Shown: piece after piece, positions 35,252 to 43,040 of the stretch
Position numbering within the stretch: the first letter of the stretch is position 1
Layout of the letters: each line of letters starts with the position of its first letter
Assembly (NCBI RefSeq): GCF_002727125.1
Contig: NZ_NHOA01000156.1
Coordinates: 1 to 64,000, forward strand
Direction of reading: 5' to 3'
Origin: Halorubrum persicum
GTDB lineage: Archaea > Halobacteriota > Halobacteria > Halobacteriales > Haloferacaceae
Length of the DNA stretch: 64,000 nt
Notes under the pieces: generated by a model
What the model saw: only the letters and a program-made list of their open reading frames with translations
Told to the model about the DNA's origin: nothing
Database searches by the model: none
Made by a program: the position numbers and the translations under genes

Positions 35252-35456
35252 AGATGTCTCACAGTGGTAGTTGACGGCGGACCCTATTAGTATTGTGTGG
35301 TAATTCCACTATTCCAAAATCCGATCCGACAAGAGAGGGTTATCGCCCGGACACGCTCGGAGAGTAGCGGTCGGACGCGCTCGGAGGAGCCGTGGCTCGT
35401 ATCACCCGAGAACGCCCCCGCGAGGGTACGTTTTCATCGAACGAAGCAGGAGGGAG
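35252..35456. promoter_or_regulatory. Promoter region of the TusA-SQR-DUF1641 operon
   Basis: CTATTAGTATTG (35284-35295; read on the minus strand, a TATA about 30-45 bp from the start) lies next to a small inverted repeat GTGG-TAATT-CCAC near 35299-35311. The remaining bases up to the lipoyl gene show nothing more. Confidence 0.4.
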
Positions 35457-35744
35457 TCACTCGGACTGGATCCACCCGAGCGTCTCCCCGATCGCGAACG
35501 CGTCGTCCTCTCCCACGACGATCTCGTCGAGCGTCCCCGCCGCGGGCGCTTGGATGTCGACGCTCACCTTCTCGACCTGGATCTCACAGAGGGTGTCGCC
35601 CGCCTCGACCGAGCGCCCCTCGCGGGCGAACCAGTCGACGAGGATCCCCTCGTCCTCGTCGACGTCCGCCTCCCAGTCGCCGGTCGCACGGACCGCGACC
35701 CGCACTCCGGAGCCGCCGTCGGCCGCGCGCTGTCGGTCCGGCAT
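35457..35744 (-). CDS. Free-standing lipoyl-domain protein
   Basis: 95 residues: an acidic N-terminus and then a biotinyl/lipoyl fold with GDTLCEIQVEKVSVDIQAPAAGTLDEIVVGEDD. The Lys in VEKVS is at the lipoylation position (usual pattern DKA). No E2 acyltransferase domain follows and none is encoded nearby. It is therefore either a separate carrier serving the E1 pair upstream, with E2/E3 elsewhere, or a carrier of another lipoate-dependent process. It abuts the E1-beta stop. Confidence 0.8.
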   Translation of the reverse strand: MPDRQRAADGGSGVRVAVRATGDWEADVDEDEGILVDWFAREGRSVEAGDTLCEIQVEKVSVDIQAPAAGTLDEIVVGEDDAFAIGETLGWIQSE

Positions 35745-36769
35745 CACTCTGACGCGACCGCCCGCACGCGCGCTTCGATGTCGTCGGCGTCCGGGATCAC
35801 CTCGTTCTCCATCGGTCGGGCGTACGGGATCGGAACGTCCGGGACGGCGACCCGCTCGACGGCATCGAGCGCCCCGAGGTCGCGGTCGGCGACCCTCGCG
35901 ATCACTTCGCCGGTGACGCCGAACGAGCGGTAATCCTCGTCGACGACGACGAGCCGGCCCGTCTTCCGAACCGATTCGAGTATCGTGTCGGTGTCGAGCG
36001 GCACCAGCGTCCGGAGATCGACGACCTCCACGTCGATCCCCTCTGCCGCGAGCGATTCGGCCGCGGCGAGCGCCCGGTGGACGTGGAGTCCGAGCGTGAC
36101 CACGGTGACGTCGGCGCCCTCTCGTTTGATGTCCGCCGACCCGAAGGGGATCGTGTAGTCCGTCTCCGGGACCGGCGTCTTCGGACCCGAGGGCGCCGGC
36201 ATCCACCCGATCCCCATCAGCCGCTTGTGGAACAGGTACATCACCGGATCGTCGTCCCGTATCGCGTTGTGCATCAACCCCTTCGCGTCGTATGCGGTCG
36301 ACGGCACGACGAGCTTCAGCCCGGGGATATGTGCGAACGTCCCGTACAGGGTCTGTGAGTGTTGGGCGGCGTCGTTGTACGTCCCGCCGACCGCGGCGGT
36401 GAGCACGAGCGGCACGTTCACGTTGCCGCCGCTCATGTACGTGTTCTTCGCGAGCTGGTTGTAGATCTGGTCCATCGCGACGCCGAAGAAGTCCGCGAAC
36501 ATCAGCTCCGCGATGGGACGCATCCCCTCCTGTGCGGCGCCGACCGCCGCCCCGAGATACGCGGTCTCGCTGATCGGTACGTCCATGATCCGATCGCGAC
36601 CGAACTCGTCGAGTAACCCCTGCGTGCTGTCGAAGATGCCGCCGTAGTCGGCGACGTCCTCGCCCATGTAGAAGACCTCCTCGTCCTCGCGCATCTCGTG
36701 GGCGATCGATTCGACCATCGCCCGACTCATCGTCAGCTCGCGGTCGATGACCTCGTCCGTCTCACTCAT
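35744..36769 (-). CDS. 2-oxoacid dehydrogenase E1 beta (acetoin/pyruvate type)
   Basis: 341 residues. Transketolase pyrimidine-domain motifs are MGEDVADYGGIFDSTQGLLDEFG and DVPISETAYLGAAVGAAQEGMRPIAELMFADF, and the C-terminal domain has VVDLRTLVPLDTDTILESV with VVVDEDYRSFGVTGEV. The family decarboxylates a 2-oxoacid or acetoin with TPP and loads the acyl group on a lipoyl carrier. It overlaps E1-alpha by 8 bp. Confidence 0.9.
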   Translation of the reverse strand: MSETDEVIDRELTMSRAMVESIAHEMREDEEVFYMGEDVADYGGIFDSTQGLLDEFGRDRIMDVPISETAYLGAAVGAAQEGMRPIAELMFADFFGVAMDQIYNQLAKNTYMSGGNVNVPLVLTAAVGGTYNDAAQHSQTLYGTFAHIPGLKLVVPSTAYDAKGLMHNAIRDDDPVMYLFHKRLMGIGWMPAPSGPKTPVPETDYTIPFGSADIKREGADVTVVTLGLHVHRALAAAESLAAEGIDVEVVDLRTLVPLDTDTILESVRKTGRLVVVDEDYRSFGVTGEVIARVADRDLGALDAVERVAVPDVPIPYARPMENEVIPDADDIEARVRAVASE

Positions 36770-37808
36770 CGGCGTTCACCTCCGCGAGCTCGAACTCCGG
36801 TTCCTCCGTCGTCACGCCCGATGGCGGGTTCACGAAGACGTCGTCGTACGCGTCGTCGGGGTCGGGGTGCGGCTGCTCTTTCGCCCACGCGATCGCCTCG
36901 TCGACCCGCGATTCCGCCTCGTCGCGGATCGCGTCGAGCTCGTCGTCGTCGACGCCGTGATCTCGCAGCTCCGCTTCGAGCCTGTCGATCGAGTCGCGGG
37001 CGAGCGCCGCCTCCTCATCGGCGTCGGACCGATACGTCTGCGGGTCGCCCATGAAGTGTCCCATCCGGCGGTGGACCTGCACTTCCAACAGCGTGGGGCC
37101 GTTCCGGTCCCGCGCACGGCCGATCGCCTCTCCGGCGGCCTCGTAGACGGCGATGGCGTCGTCTTGGTCGACGCGAATCCCCGGCATGTCGAATCCGGCG
37201 GCCCTGTCAGATCCGTCTTCCACGTCGGTGACGCGCTCCTTGGGCATGCTGATCGCCCAGTCGTTGTCCTCGACGACGAAGACGACGGGGAGGTCGTGAA
37301 CGCTCGCGAAGTTCAGCGACTCGAGGAACGCCCCTTGGTCGATCGCTCCCTCGCCGAGGAACGCGACGGCGACGGCGTCCTCGTTCCGCTTTGTCGCCGC
37401 CAGCGCCGCCCCCGCCGCCGGCGGACACCCCTCGGCGATGATCCCGCTACACGCGAAGCTCACGTCGGGATCGAACAGATGCATGTGACCGCCCTTCCCC
37501 TTCCCGAGGCCCGTCTTCCGGCCGAAGATCTCGGCGGACATCCGCTTCAGATCGACGCCCTTCGCGATGGCGACGTGGTGGGGGCGATGCGGTGCCGTTA
37601 CGGTGTCGTCCGCCCGGAGGTGATGACAGACGCCCACGGCGGCCGCTTCTTGGCCCGCCGCGAGGTGGAGCTCGCCGGGGATCGGCCCCGCGGAGATGTC
37701 GAACGCCGGCTGTTTGCCCTCGAGGTACTCCTCTTGGAGCCGCTCCTCGTAGTACCGCGCCGTGAGCATATCTGCGTACAGTTCACATAACTTGTCTTGT
37801 GATACCAT
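36762..37808 (-). CDS. 2-oxoacid dehydrogenase E1 alpha (acetoin/pyruvate type)
   Basis: 348 residues. TPP-binding motif: FLGEGAIDQGAFLESLNFASVHDLPVVFVVEDNDWAIS (GDG-type start and NN-type end, here GEG...DND). KTGLGKGKGGHMHLFD and HRRMGHFMGDPQTYR are typical of AcoA/PdhA. ATG 37808 lies about 25-30 bp downstream of an AT-rich TATA (CTAATATTATTAACC on the minus strand), supporting a leaderless transcript. First gene of a three-gene operon. Confidence 0.9.
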   Translation of the reverse strand: MVSQDKLCELYADMLTARYYEERLQEEYLEGKQPAFDISAGPIPGELHLAAGQEAAAVGVCHHLRADDTVTAPHRPHHVAIAKGVDLKRMSAEIFGRKTGLGKGKGGHMHLFDPDVSFACSGIIAEGCPPAAGAALAATKRNEDAVAVAFLGEGAIDQGAFLESLNFASVHDLPVVFVVEDNDWAISMPKERVTDVEDGSDRAAGFDMPGIRVDQDDAIAVYEAAGEAIGRARDRNGPTLLEVQVHRRMGHFMGDPQTYRSDADEEAALARDSIDRLEAELRDHGVDDDELDAIRDEAESRVDEAIAWAKEQPHPDPDDAYDDVFVNPPSGVTTEEPEFELAEVNADE

Positions 37809-37899
37809 GCCACAGTAATGTACACGGTTAATAATATTAGTCTGTTTGGGGTAAACTCGATACACCCACTCAGCGGTGCGTGTCGGACGCCGCCGCGGG

Positions 37900-39003
37900 T
37901 CAGTCGGCAGCGTCCGGCGCCCCGGACGATTCGCTCGGCCCGCCCCCGAGCGTCGCCGGCAGCGCACCGTCGTACCCCTCCGGAACGTACGGACACAGGG
38001 GGTCGCTCTCCAGCGGGTCCCCCGTCGCCGCGAACGCCCGCGACCGGCTCCCGCCGCAGACCTGCCGGAACTCGCAGGCGCCGCACTTCCCCTTCAGCCG
38101 GTCCGGATCGCGGAGCGACTCGAAGAGGTCGGTGTTCCGGTAGAGGTCGACGATCGACCGATCGCGGACGTTCCCGGCGGACTCCGGGAGGAACCCCGAC
38201 GGGTACGCCTCGCCGGTGTGGCTCACGAACGCGAACCCGCATCCGGCGGTGATCCCGCCGCGCCGCCGGATCGCGCTCTGGTCGCCGTCGGCCTGCAGCC
38301 CGACGCGACGGTAGAAGGGCGCTTCCGTCGTCTTGACGCCGAACGGTTCCGCCTCGGCGACGCCGTGGAGCCACTCCATCACGTCCTCGGCCCGCTCGGG
38401 CGGGATGGGGTCGAGGATCCGCCCCCGACCGACGGGGACGAGGAAGAACACGCTCCAGAGGACGGCGCCGAGGTCCCGCACGCGGTCGCGGATCGCCGGG
38501 AGCTCGGCGACCGTCTCCGCGCAGACGGTCGTGTTGACCTGCAGCGGCAGTCCCGCCTCGGACGCTGCCTCCGCGGCTTCCAGCGTGCTCTCGAAGCTCT
38601 CCTCGCCACGGAACCGGTCGTGGCGCTCCCGCGTCGCCCCGTCGAGGCTGAGCGCCATCCGCCGGACGCCCGCGTCGGCGAGGGCCTCGACCCGGTCGGG
38701 CGTCAGCGACCGCGTTCCGCTGGGGGTGATCGTCATGCGGAGCCCCCGGTCGTCCCCGTACGAGACCAGCTCCAACAGGTCGTCTCTGGCGAGCGGGTCG
38801 CCGCCGGAGAGCACGACGAGCTGCCCCTCCCCGAACGCCGCCGCGTCGTCGAGGAGCCGCTTCCCCTCCGCGGTCGACAGCTCGTCGGGGTGTCGCGCCG
38901 GCTTCGCGTCGGCGCGGCAGTGACGGCAGGCGAGCCCGCACGCCTGCGTCACCTCCCAGATGAGCACCAGCGGCCGCCGGTCAGTGTCGAGGTCGTCGAA
39001 CAT
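37900..39003 (-). CDS. Radical SAM/SPASM protein
   Basis: 367 residues. The radical SAM Cys are C22, C26 and C29 (ACGLACRHCRA), with GGDPLARDDLLELVSYG next. A C-terminal SPASM region has KCGACEFRQVCGG and later SDPLCPYVPEG for auxiliary 4Fe-4S clusters. The opening DLDTDRRPLVLIWEVTQAC is that of the TIGR04053 type, related to heme/peptide-maturase proteins such as AhbD and NirJ. The substrate is unknown. ATG 39003 is preferred over a start 57 bp upstream. Confidence 0.83.
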   Translation of the reverse strand: MFDDLDTDRRPLVLIWEVTQACGLACRHCRADAKPARHPDELSTAEGKRLLDDAAAFGEGQLVVLSGGDPLARDDLLELVSYGDDRGLRMTITPSGTRSLTPDRVEALADAGVRRMALSLDGATRERHDRFRGEESFESTLEAAEAASEAGLPLQVNTTVCAETVAELPAIRDRVRDLGAVLWSVFFLVPVGRGRILDPIPPERAEDVMEWLHGVAEAEPFGVKTTEAPFYRRVGLQADGDQSAIRRRGGITAGCGFAFVSHTGEAYPSGFLPESAGNVRDRSIVDLYRNTDLFESLRDPDRLKGKCGACEFRQVCGGSRSRAFAATGDPLESDPLCPYVPEGYDGALPATLGGGPSESSGAPDAAD

Positions 39004-39313
39004 CGGCTCGGTCGACGCTTTCCGCCCGACCCCTATGGACGCTGTCCCGAACGTGTTCACGGTCGGAGGGACAGAGCCCGTTCGCGACCGAGAGCGTCAA
39101 GACGGACGAGGAGTCGGCCGGCGAGGGGGGCGACGACGAGGGCCCCGCTGGCGACGGCCCCCGGGAGCGATGCCGCCACACCCCGCGAGAAGGAGGAGGG
39201 GTGGGACCGCTCGTCGCGCCTCAGCGATGAAGCTGTTGACGCCCCGCGTCGACGACCCGAGCAGCGCCGACCGTCCGTGTCGGGTGGTCGGGCCTCGGCG
39301 GGAGGCGGTGCGG
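39004..39313. other. Intergenic, no gene seen
   Basis: 310 bp between minus-strand genes. One minus-strand frame ends with ~30 fairly hydrophobic residues (GVAASLPGAVASGALVVAPLAG) but has no start codon and no acidic composition. I leave it unassigned. Confidence 0.35.
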
Positions 39314-40282
39314 CTATCGGTCGGCGGTCTCGTCAACCGAACCCCCGTCCGCGTCCGGCTCGCCGGCCGAAAGCGCCGCGCGCGCCTCCGCGACCGTCTC
39401 GTCGACGCGCTCCCACGCGACGGGGGGCTCGATGGCCGACAGCTCCGCCTCGAGCGCGTCGAGCCGGTCGTCGAATCGGTCGTCCCGACCCGGACGGTCA
39501 GCGAGCGCCTCGGCGGTCGCCGCCGCCTCGTCGTCGAGGGCGTCGATCCGCTCCGCGACGCCGTCCGGGAACGAGTGCCCCTGGCGGTCCGCCCACGTGC
39601 GGAGGTCGGCCGCCTCCACCCGGAGGTCGTCGACGACGAGGTCGAGGACGCGCGCCTGGACGGCCGCTTCGAACCACCGCTCCGGGTCGGGGTCGTCCGC
39701 GTCGCGAAGCGCATCGACGGTCCCGGTGACCTCCGCGACGGACTCCTCGGCGGCCTCCACGTCGTCGAGGAGTCCGTCGTGGCGCCGGTTCGCGGAGCCG
39801 AGCCACGCCTCGAACGCCTCGAGGTCGGTTTCGAGGTCGTGGGCCACCCGGACGATCTGCTGTGCGTCCGTCGTGATCTCGTGGAGGGCGACCGCGGCCC
39901 GGTACACCGCCAGCGGGGAGTCGAAGTCGCCTCTCGCGTCCCCCAGCTCTTCGGCGAGCCCGTCGACGCCCGCTCTGAGGTCGCTGAGTCGCCCGTCGAA
40001 CCCACGGCGGCGGGCGTCGACGACGGCGAGGTCCGGGGCGGCGGCGGCGGCCCCCGTCGCCTTCTCGTGTGCGCGCGTCGCGAGGTCGACCCGCGTCTCG
40101 GCGGTGGCGAGGATCTGGGACACGTCGGTGACGGTCGATTCGATCGCCGCGGAAGTGACGGTGCCGTCGTCGGTGAACGGGTCGAGCCGCCGACGGATCG
40201 ACTCCGGCTCCTCGTCCGTCCGGTCGGCCACATCGTCGACCAGCTCGTCGAGCGGGGTCTCCGCGAGCGCGGTCTCACTCAT
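39314..40282 (-). CDS. Haloarchaeal coiled-coil protein beside pst
   Basis: 322 residues, almost entirely acidic alpha-helical with heptad spacing, beginning MSETALAETPLDELVDDVADRT, with no membrane segment, Cys or catalytic motif. Proteins of this look are annotated in haloarchaea as halo transducer protein, a name based on coiled-coil resemblance to chemotaxis transducers rather than on a known function. It is divergent from pstS over a 207-bp AT-rich region, so it could share phosphate control. Confidence 0.65.
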   Translation of the reverse strand: MSETALAETPLDELVDDVADRTDEEPESIRRRLDPFTDDGTVTSAAIESTVTDVSQILATAETRVDLATRAHEKATGAAAAAPDLAVVDARRRGFDGRLSDLRAGVDGLAEELGDARGDFDSPLAVYRAAVALHEITTDAQQIVRVAHDLETDLEAFEAWLGSANRRHDGLLDDVEAAEESVAEVTGTVDALRDADDPDPERWFEAAVQARVLDLVVDDLRVEAADLRTWADRQGHSFPDGVAERIDALDDEAAATAEALADRPGRDDRFDDRLDALEAELSAIEPPVAWERVDETVAEARAALSAGEPDADGGSVDETADR

Positions 40283-40489
40283 GGCTCGACGTATTTCACA
40301 CGACGGTGTATACCTTCCGTCAGATCTGATCGTTTGTAAACAGTTGGCTACGGAGAGGTATACCTCGATATATAGTGTCCGTTCCCGCATATTGTACAAT
40401 AGATCGATATAGTGTAGATATAATCGATATGTGTTCAGATATATTAGAAATATAAACGGCTTTTCAACTACTCTTTCTGTCTTAGCGTG
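40283..40489. promoter_or_regulatory. AT-rich divergent pst control region with palindromes
   Basis: A perfect 12-bp palindrome GAGGTATACCTC (40355-40366), a perfect 10-bp palindrome ATTGTACAAT (40391-40400), two copies of ATCGATAT 20 bp apart (40403 and 40423), and a TATA-like AAATATAAACGG (40448-40459) about 35 bp before the pstS start. The density is far above the surrounding GC-rich DNA. The region probably carries phosphate-responsive binding sites for both genes. Confidence 0.6.
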
Positions 40490-41737
40490 ATGTCCGACCG
40501 TAACTGGGTTGACGGCGGCGTGTCTCGGCGGAAAGTACTGATCACCTCCGGAGCGCTCGGCACGACCGGCTTGGCCGGCTGCGGAGGAAGCGGCGGCGGC
40601 GACGGTTCCGACGGCAGTTCCGGGGAGTCCGACGACTCCGACGGTTCCGACGGCGGCTCCGGGACCTCCAGCGGCGACGGCGACGACAGCAGTGCAGGCC
40701 CGAGCACGGCGCTGCTCAACGCCGAGGGCTCCTCGACGGTCTACCCGATCTCGAACACGGGGAGCTCCTACTGGAACTCCAACGCCCCGCCGAGCGACGG
40801 CGAGTACTGGGGCGCCAACGAGGAGAGCTCGGTCCCCGGATGGGACGAGCTCGCGTCCGACGGCGCCGAGGACATGCTCATCGCCGACTACTTCGCCTCG
40901 AAGTTCGGCTTCGAGGCGACCGAGCAGCGCTCCTCGCCGCCGTTCCCGACGACGGTCGGCCTGAGCCACTCGGGGACCGGCTGTGAGGCCGTCACCGAAG
41001 GGCTCGTCGACATCGGCAACTCCTCCGGGCCGATCACGGCAGAGCTCGGCTGGAGCGACGAGAAGGCCCAGAACACGGTCGTCGACAACGTCGTCGGTCG
41101 CGACGGCCAGCCGGTGGTCATCAGCTCGGACGTCGCCGACGCCGGCGTCACCCAGTTGACCGGCGAGGACATTCGCGGGATCTACCAGGACGAGATCACC
41201 AACTGGAGCGAGATCGACGGGATCGACTACGACCAGGAGATCTACGTCATCGGCCGCGCCGAGGGCTCCGGCACCGACACCTCGTTCCGCCTGAACATGC
41301 TCGGCGGCGCCGACGCCGCGATGCCCGGCGTCGACACCCGATTCGGGCAGAACCAGCAGGTCGCCCAGGCGGTCGCCCAGAACGACGGCGCCATCGCGTA
41401 CATGGCGCTGGCGTTCACTGGACCGGAGGTCACGCCGATCGCCATCGACTTCGACGGCACGCTGTACGAGACCAGCCGCGACGCGGAGAACACGATCTTC
41501 GACAGCGAGTACCCGCTCAACCGCGACCTCCACATGTACACGCTCATCGAGGAGAACAACCCCGACGGCGGCGGGTACGACCGGCGCGAGGCGGCGTTCG
41601 TCAACATGTTCCTCAACGAGTTCGGGCAGAGCGTCTTCGTCGAGGGGAACAACTACATTCCGCTCCCGACGAGCGACCTCCAGTCGATGAAAGAGCAGGT
41701 CTCCTCCGTCGCGACGGAAGACCTCCTCATGCCGTAG
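40490..41737 (+). CDS. pstS: Phosphate ABC transporter binding lipoprotein
   Basis: 415 residues. A Tat motif SRRKVLITSG and lipobox LAGC give a lipid-anchored Cys31, followed by a Gly/Ser/Asp-rich linker of about 45 residues. PstS-like features are LLNAEGSSTVYPIS, ITNWSEIDGI and GRAEGSGTDTSFRLNM. ATG 40490 is used; GTG 40487 is one codon earlier. It delivers phosphate to PstCA. Confidence 0.9.
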   Translation: MSDRNWVDGGVSRRKVLITSGALGTTGLAGCGGSGGGDGSDGSSGESDDSDGSDGGSGTSSGDGDDSSAGPSTALLNAEGSSTVYPISNTGSSYWNSNAPPSDGEYWGANEESSVPGWDELASDGAEDMLIADYFASKFGFEATEQRSSPPFPTTVGLSHSGTGCEAVTEGLVDIGNSSGPITAELGWSDEKAQNTVVDNVVGRDGQPVVISSDVADAGVTQLTGEDIRGIYQDEITNWSEIDGIDYDQEIYVIGRAEGSGTDTSFRLNMLGGADAAMPGVDTRFGQNQQVAQAVAQNDGAIAYMALAFTGPEVTPIAIDFDGTLYETSRDAENTIFDSEYPLNRDLHMYTLIEENNPDGGGYDRREAAFVNMFLNEFGQSVFVEGNNYIPLPTSDLQSMKEQVSSVATEDLLMP

Positions 41738-41906
41738 ATCGGCCGGGTCCCGATCTTCTGTCGCCCGCTGTGGCGCTGCCGCCCGTCGCGGTCGGCGTCC
41801 ACCGACCCCGCGGTCGTCCGCGCCCCCGAGACACCCGGGATCCGCTCTCGACGACATTCCACTTCTATGACACACGAAACACGAAAATGCCACTCATAAC
41901 AGATTC
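41738..41906. other. pstS-pstC spacer
   Basis: 169 bp with no gene. The last ~35 bp are AT-rich with no clear TATA, and an internal promoter cannot be judged from sequence. Confidence 0.4.
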
Positions 41907-43040
41907 ATGGCGCCGGTAACGGACTCCGAAAGCGGAGGAATACCCAGTGCGGTCAGCACGCAGCTCCGGCGGACCCGAGAGTTCGTCGACGAGACAGAGC
42001 CGCCCGCGCTGGCGATTATCGCGGTGATGACGCTGTCGCTGTTCGCCGCGCTCGTCGGGTTCCTCGCCGTCTCGGACCTGACCATCGTTCCCTTCGTCGT
42101 CTTCCTCGGCACCGCGGCGATCGGCTGGGTCCGCTATCAGGAGGAGACGGCGTACGTCATCGCGCTGGCGATGACGGTCTCGACGATCCTGATCCTCGGA
42201 CTGATCATCGTGTTCATCTTCCGGGAGTCGGTCCCGGTGATCCGGTACGAGAGCGCGACGGTGTACGGGGTCACGGTCCCCGGGCTCCGGATGTTCATCC
42301 AGCCGAACTGGGACGCCGTCTCGCCGCCCATCCGGTACTCGATGGTTCCGATGATCCACGGGACGGTGATGGTGACGCTGATCGCGTCGACCGTGGCCGC
42401 CCCGCTTGGCGTCTCGGCGGCCCTGTTCCTCTCCGAGATCGCCCCCGCGACCGTTCGCGAGGTCGTCAAGCCCGGCGTCGAGATCCTCGCCGGCATCCCC
42501 TCGATCGTCTACGGGTTCATCGGCTTCACCGTCTTGGGTCCGTGGGCCTCCGACCAGTTCCAGACGACCGGACAGGGGTCGTACCTGTTCGTCGGCATCG
42601 TCGTCGGGCTGATGGCGCTCCCGACGGTCGTCTCGGTCGCGGAGGACGCGCTGAGCAGCGTGCCCGAGTCGATGAAGAGCGGGTCGCTGGCGATGGGGAC
42701 GACCGACTGGCAGACGATGACCTCGATCACCCTGCCCGCGGCGTTCTCCGGCGTGTCGGCGGCGGTGCTGCTCGGCGTCGGCCGGGCGATCGGCGAGACG
42801 ATGGCCGCGACGGTGATGCTCCGCGGCGTCCCCCGACTCACGGAGCCGCTGGTCAACGTCTTCTACGGACAGGAGACGCTGACCTCGATCATCGCGCGCA
42901 ACTACGGCGAGGCGGACGGCCTCCAGATGGACGCGCTGTTCGTCGCGGGCGCGATCCTGTTCGTCACCGTCCTCGTCATCTCCGTGGGCGCGCAGTACAT
43001 CGAGTGGCGGATGCACAAGCGGCTGGGAGGTGAGATCTGA
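41907..43040 (+). CDS. pstC: Phosphate ABC transporter permease PstC
   Basis: 377 residues. Hydrophobic helices begin near residue 30 (LAIIAVMTLSLFAALVGFLA). The EAA-type loop is SLAMGTTDWQTMTSITLPAAFSGVSAAVLLGVGRAIGETMAATVML, with the RAIGET motif typical of PstC. The last base of the stop is the first base of the pstA ATG (TGATG). Confidence 0.92.
   Translation: MAPVTDSESGGIPSAVSTQLRRTREFVDETEPPALAIIAVMTLSLFAALVGFLAVSDLTIVPFVVFLGTAAIGWVRYQEETAYVIALAMTVSTILILGLIIVFIFRESVPVIRYESATVYGVTVPGLRMFIQPNWDAVSPPIRYSMVPMIHGTVMVTLIASTVAAPLGVSAALFLSEIAPATVREVVKPGVEILAGIPSIVYGFIGFTVLGPWASDQFQTTGQGSYLFVGIVVGLMALPTVVSVAEDALSSVPESMKSGSLAMGTTDWQTMTSITLPAAFSGVSAAVLLGVGRAIGETMAATVMLRGVPRLTEPLVNVFYGQETLTSIIARNYGEADGLQMDALFVAGAILFVTVLVISVGAQYIEWRMHKRLGGEI

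Noticed and set aside
39061-39313. Hydrophobic minus-strand frame after the coiled-coil gene
   Set aside because: No start codon, no acidic bias and no family match.
40283-41893. Upstream extension of the minus-strand coiled-coil gene across pstS
   Set aside because: It would be antisense to pstS and cross the AT-rich promoter; the natural ATG is 40282.
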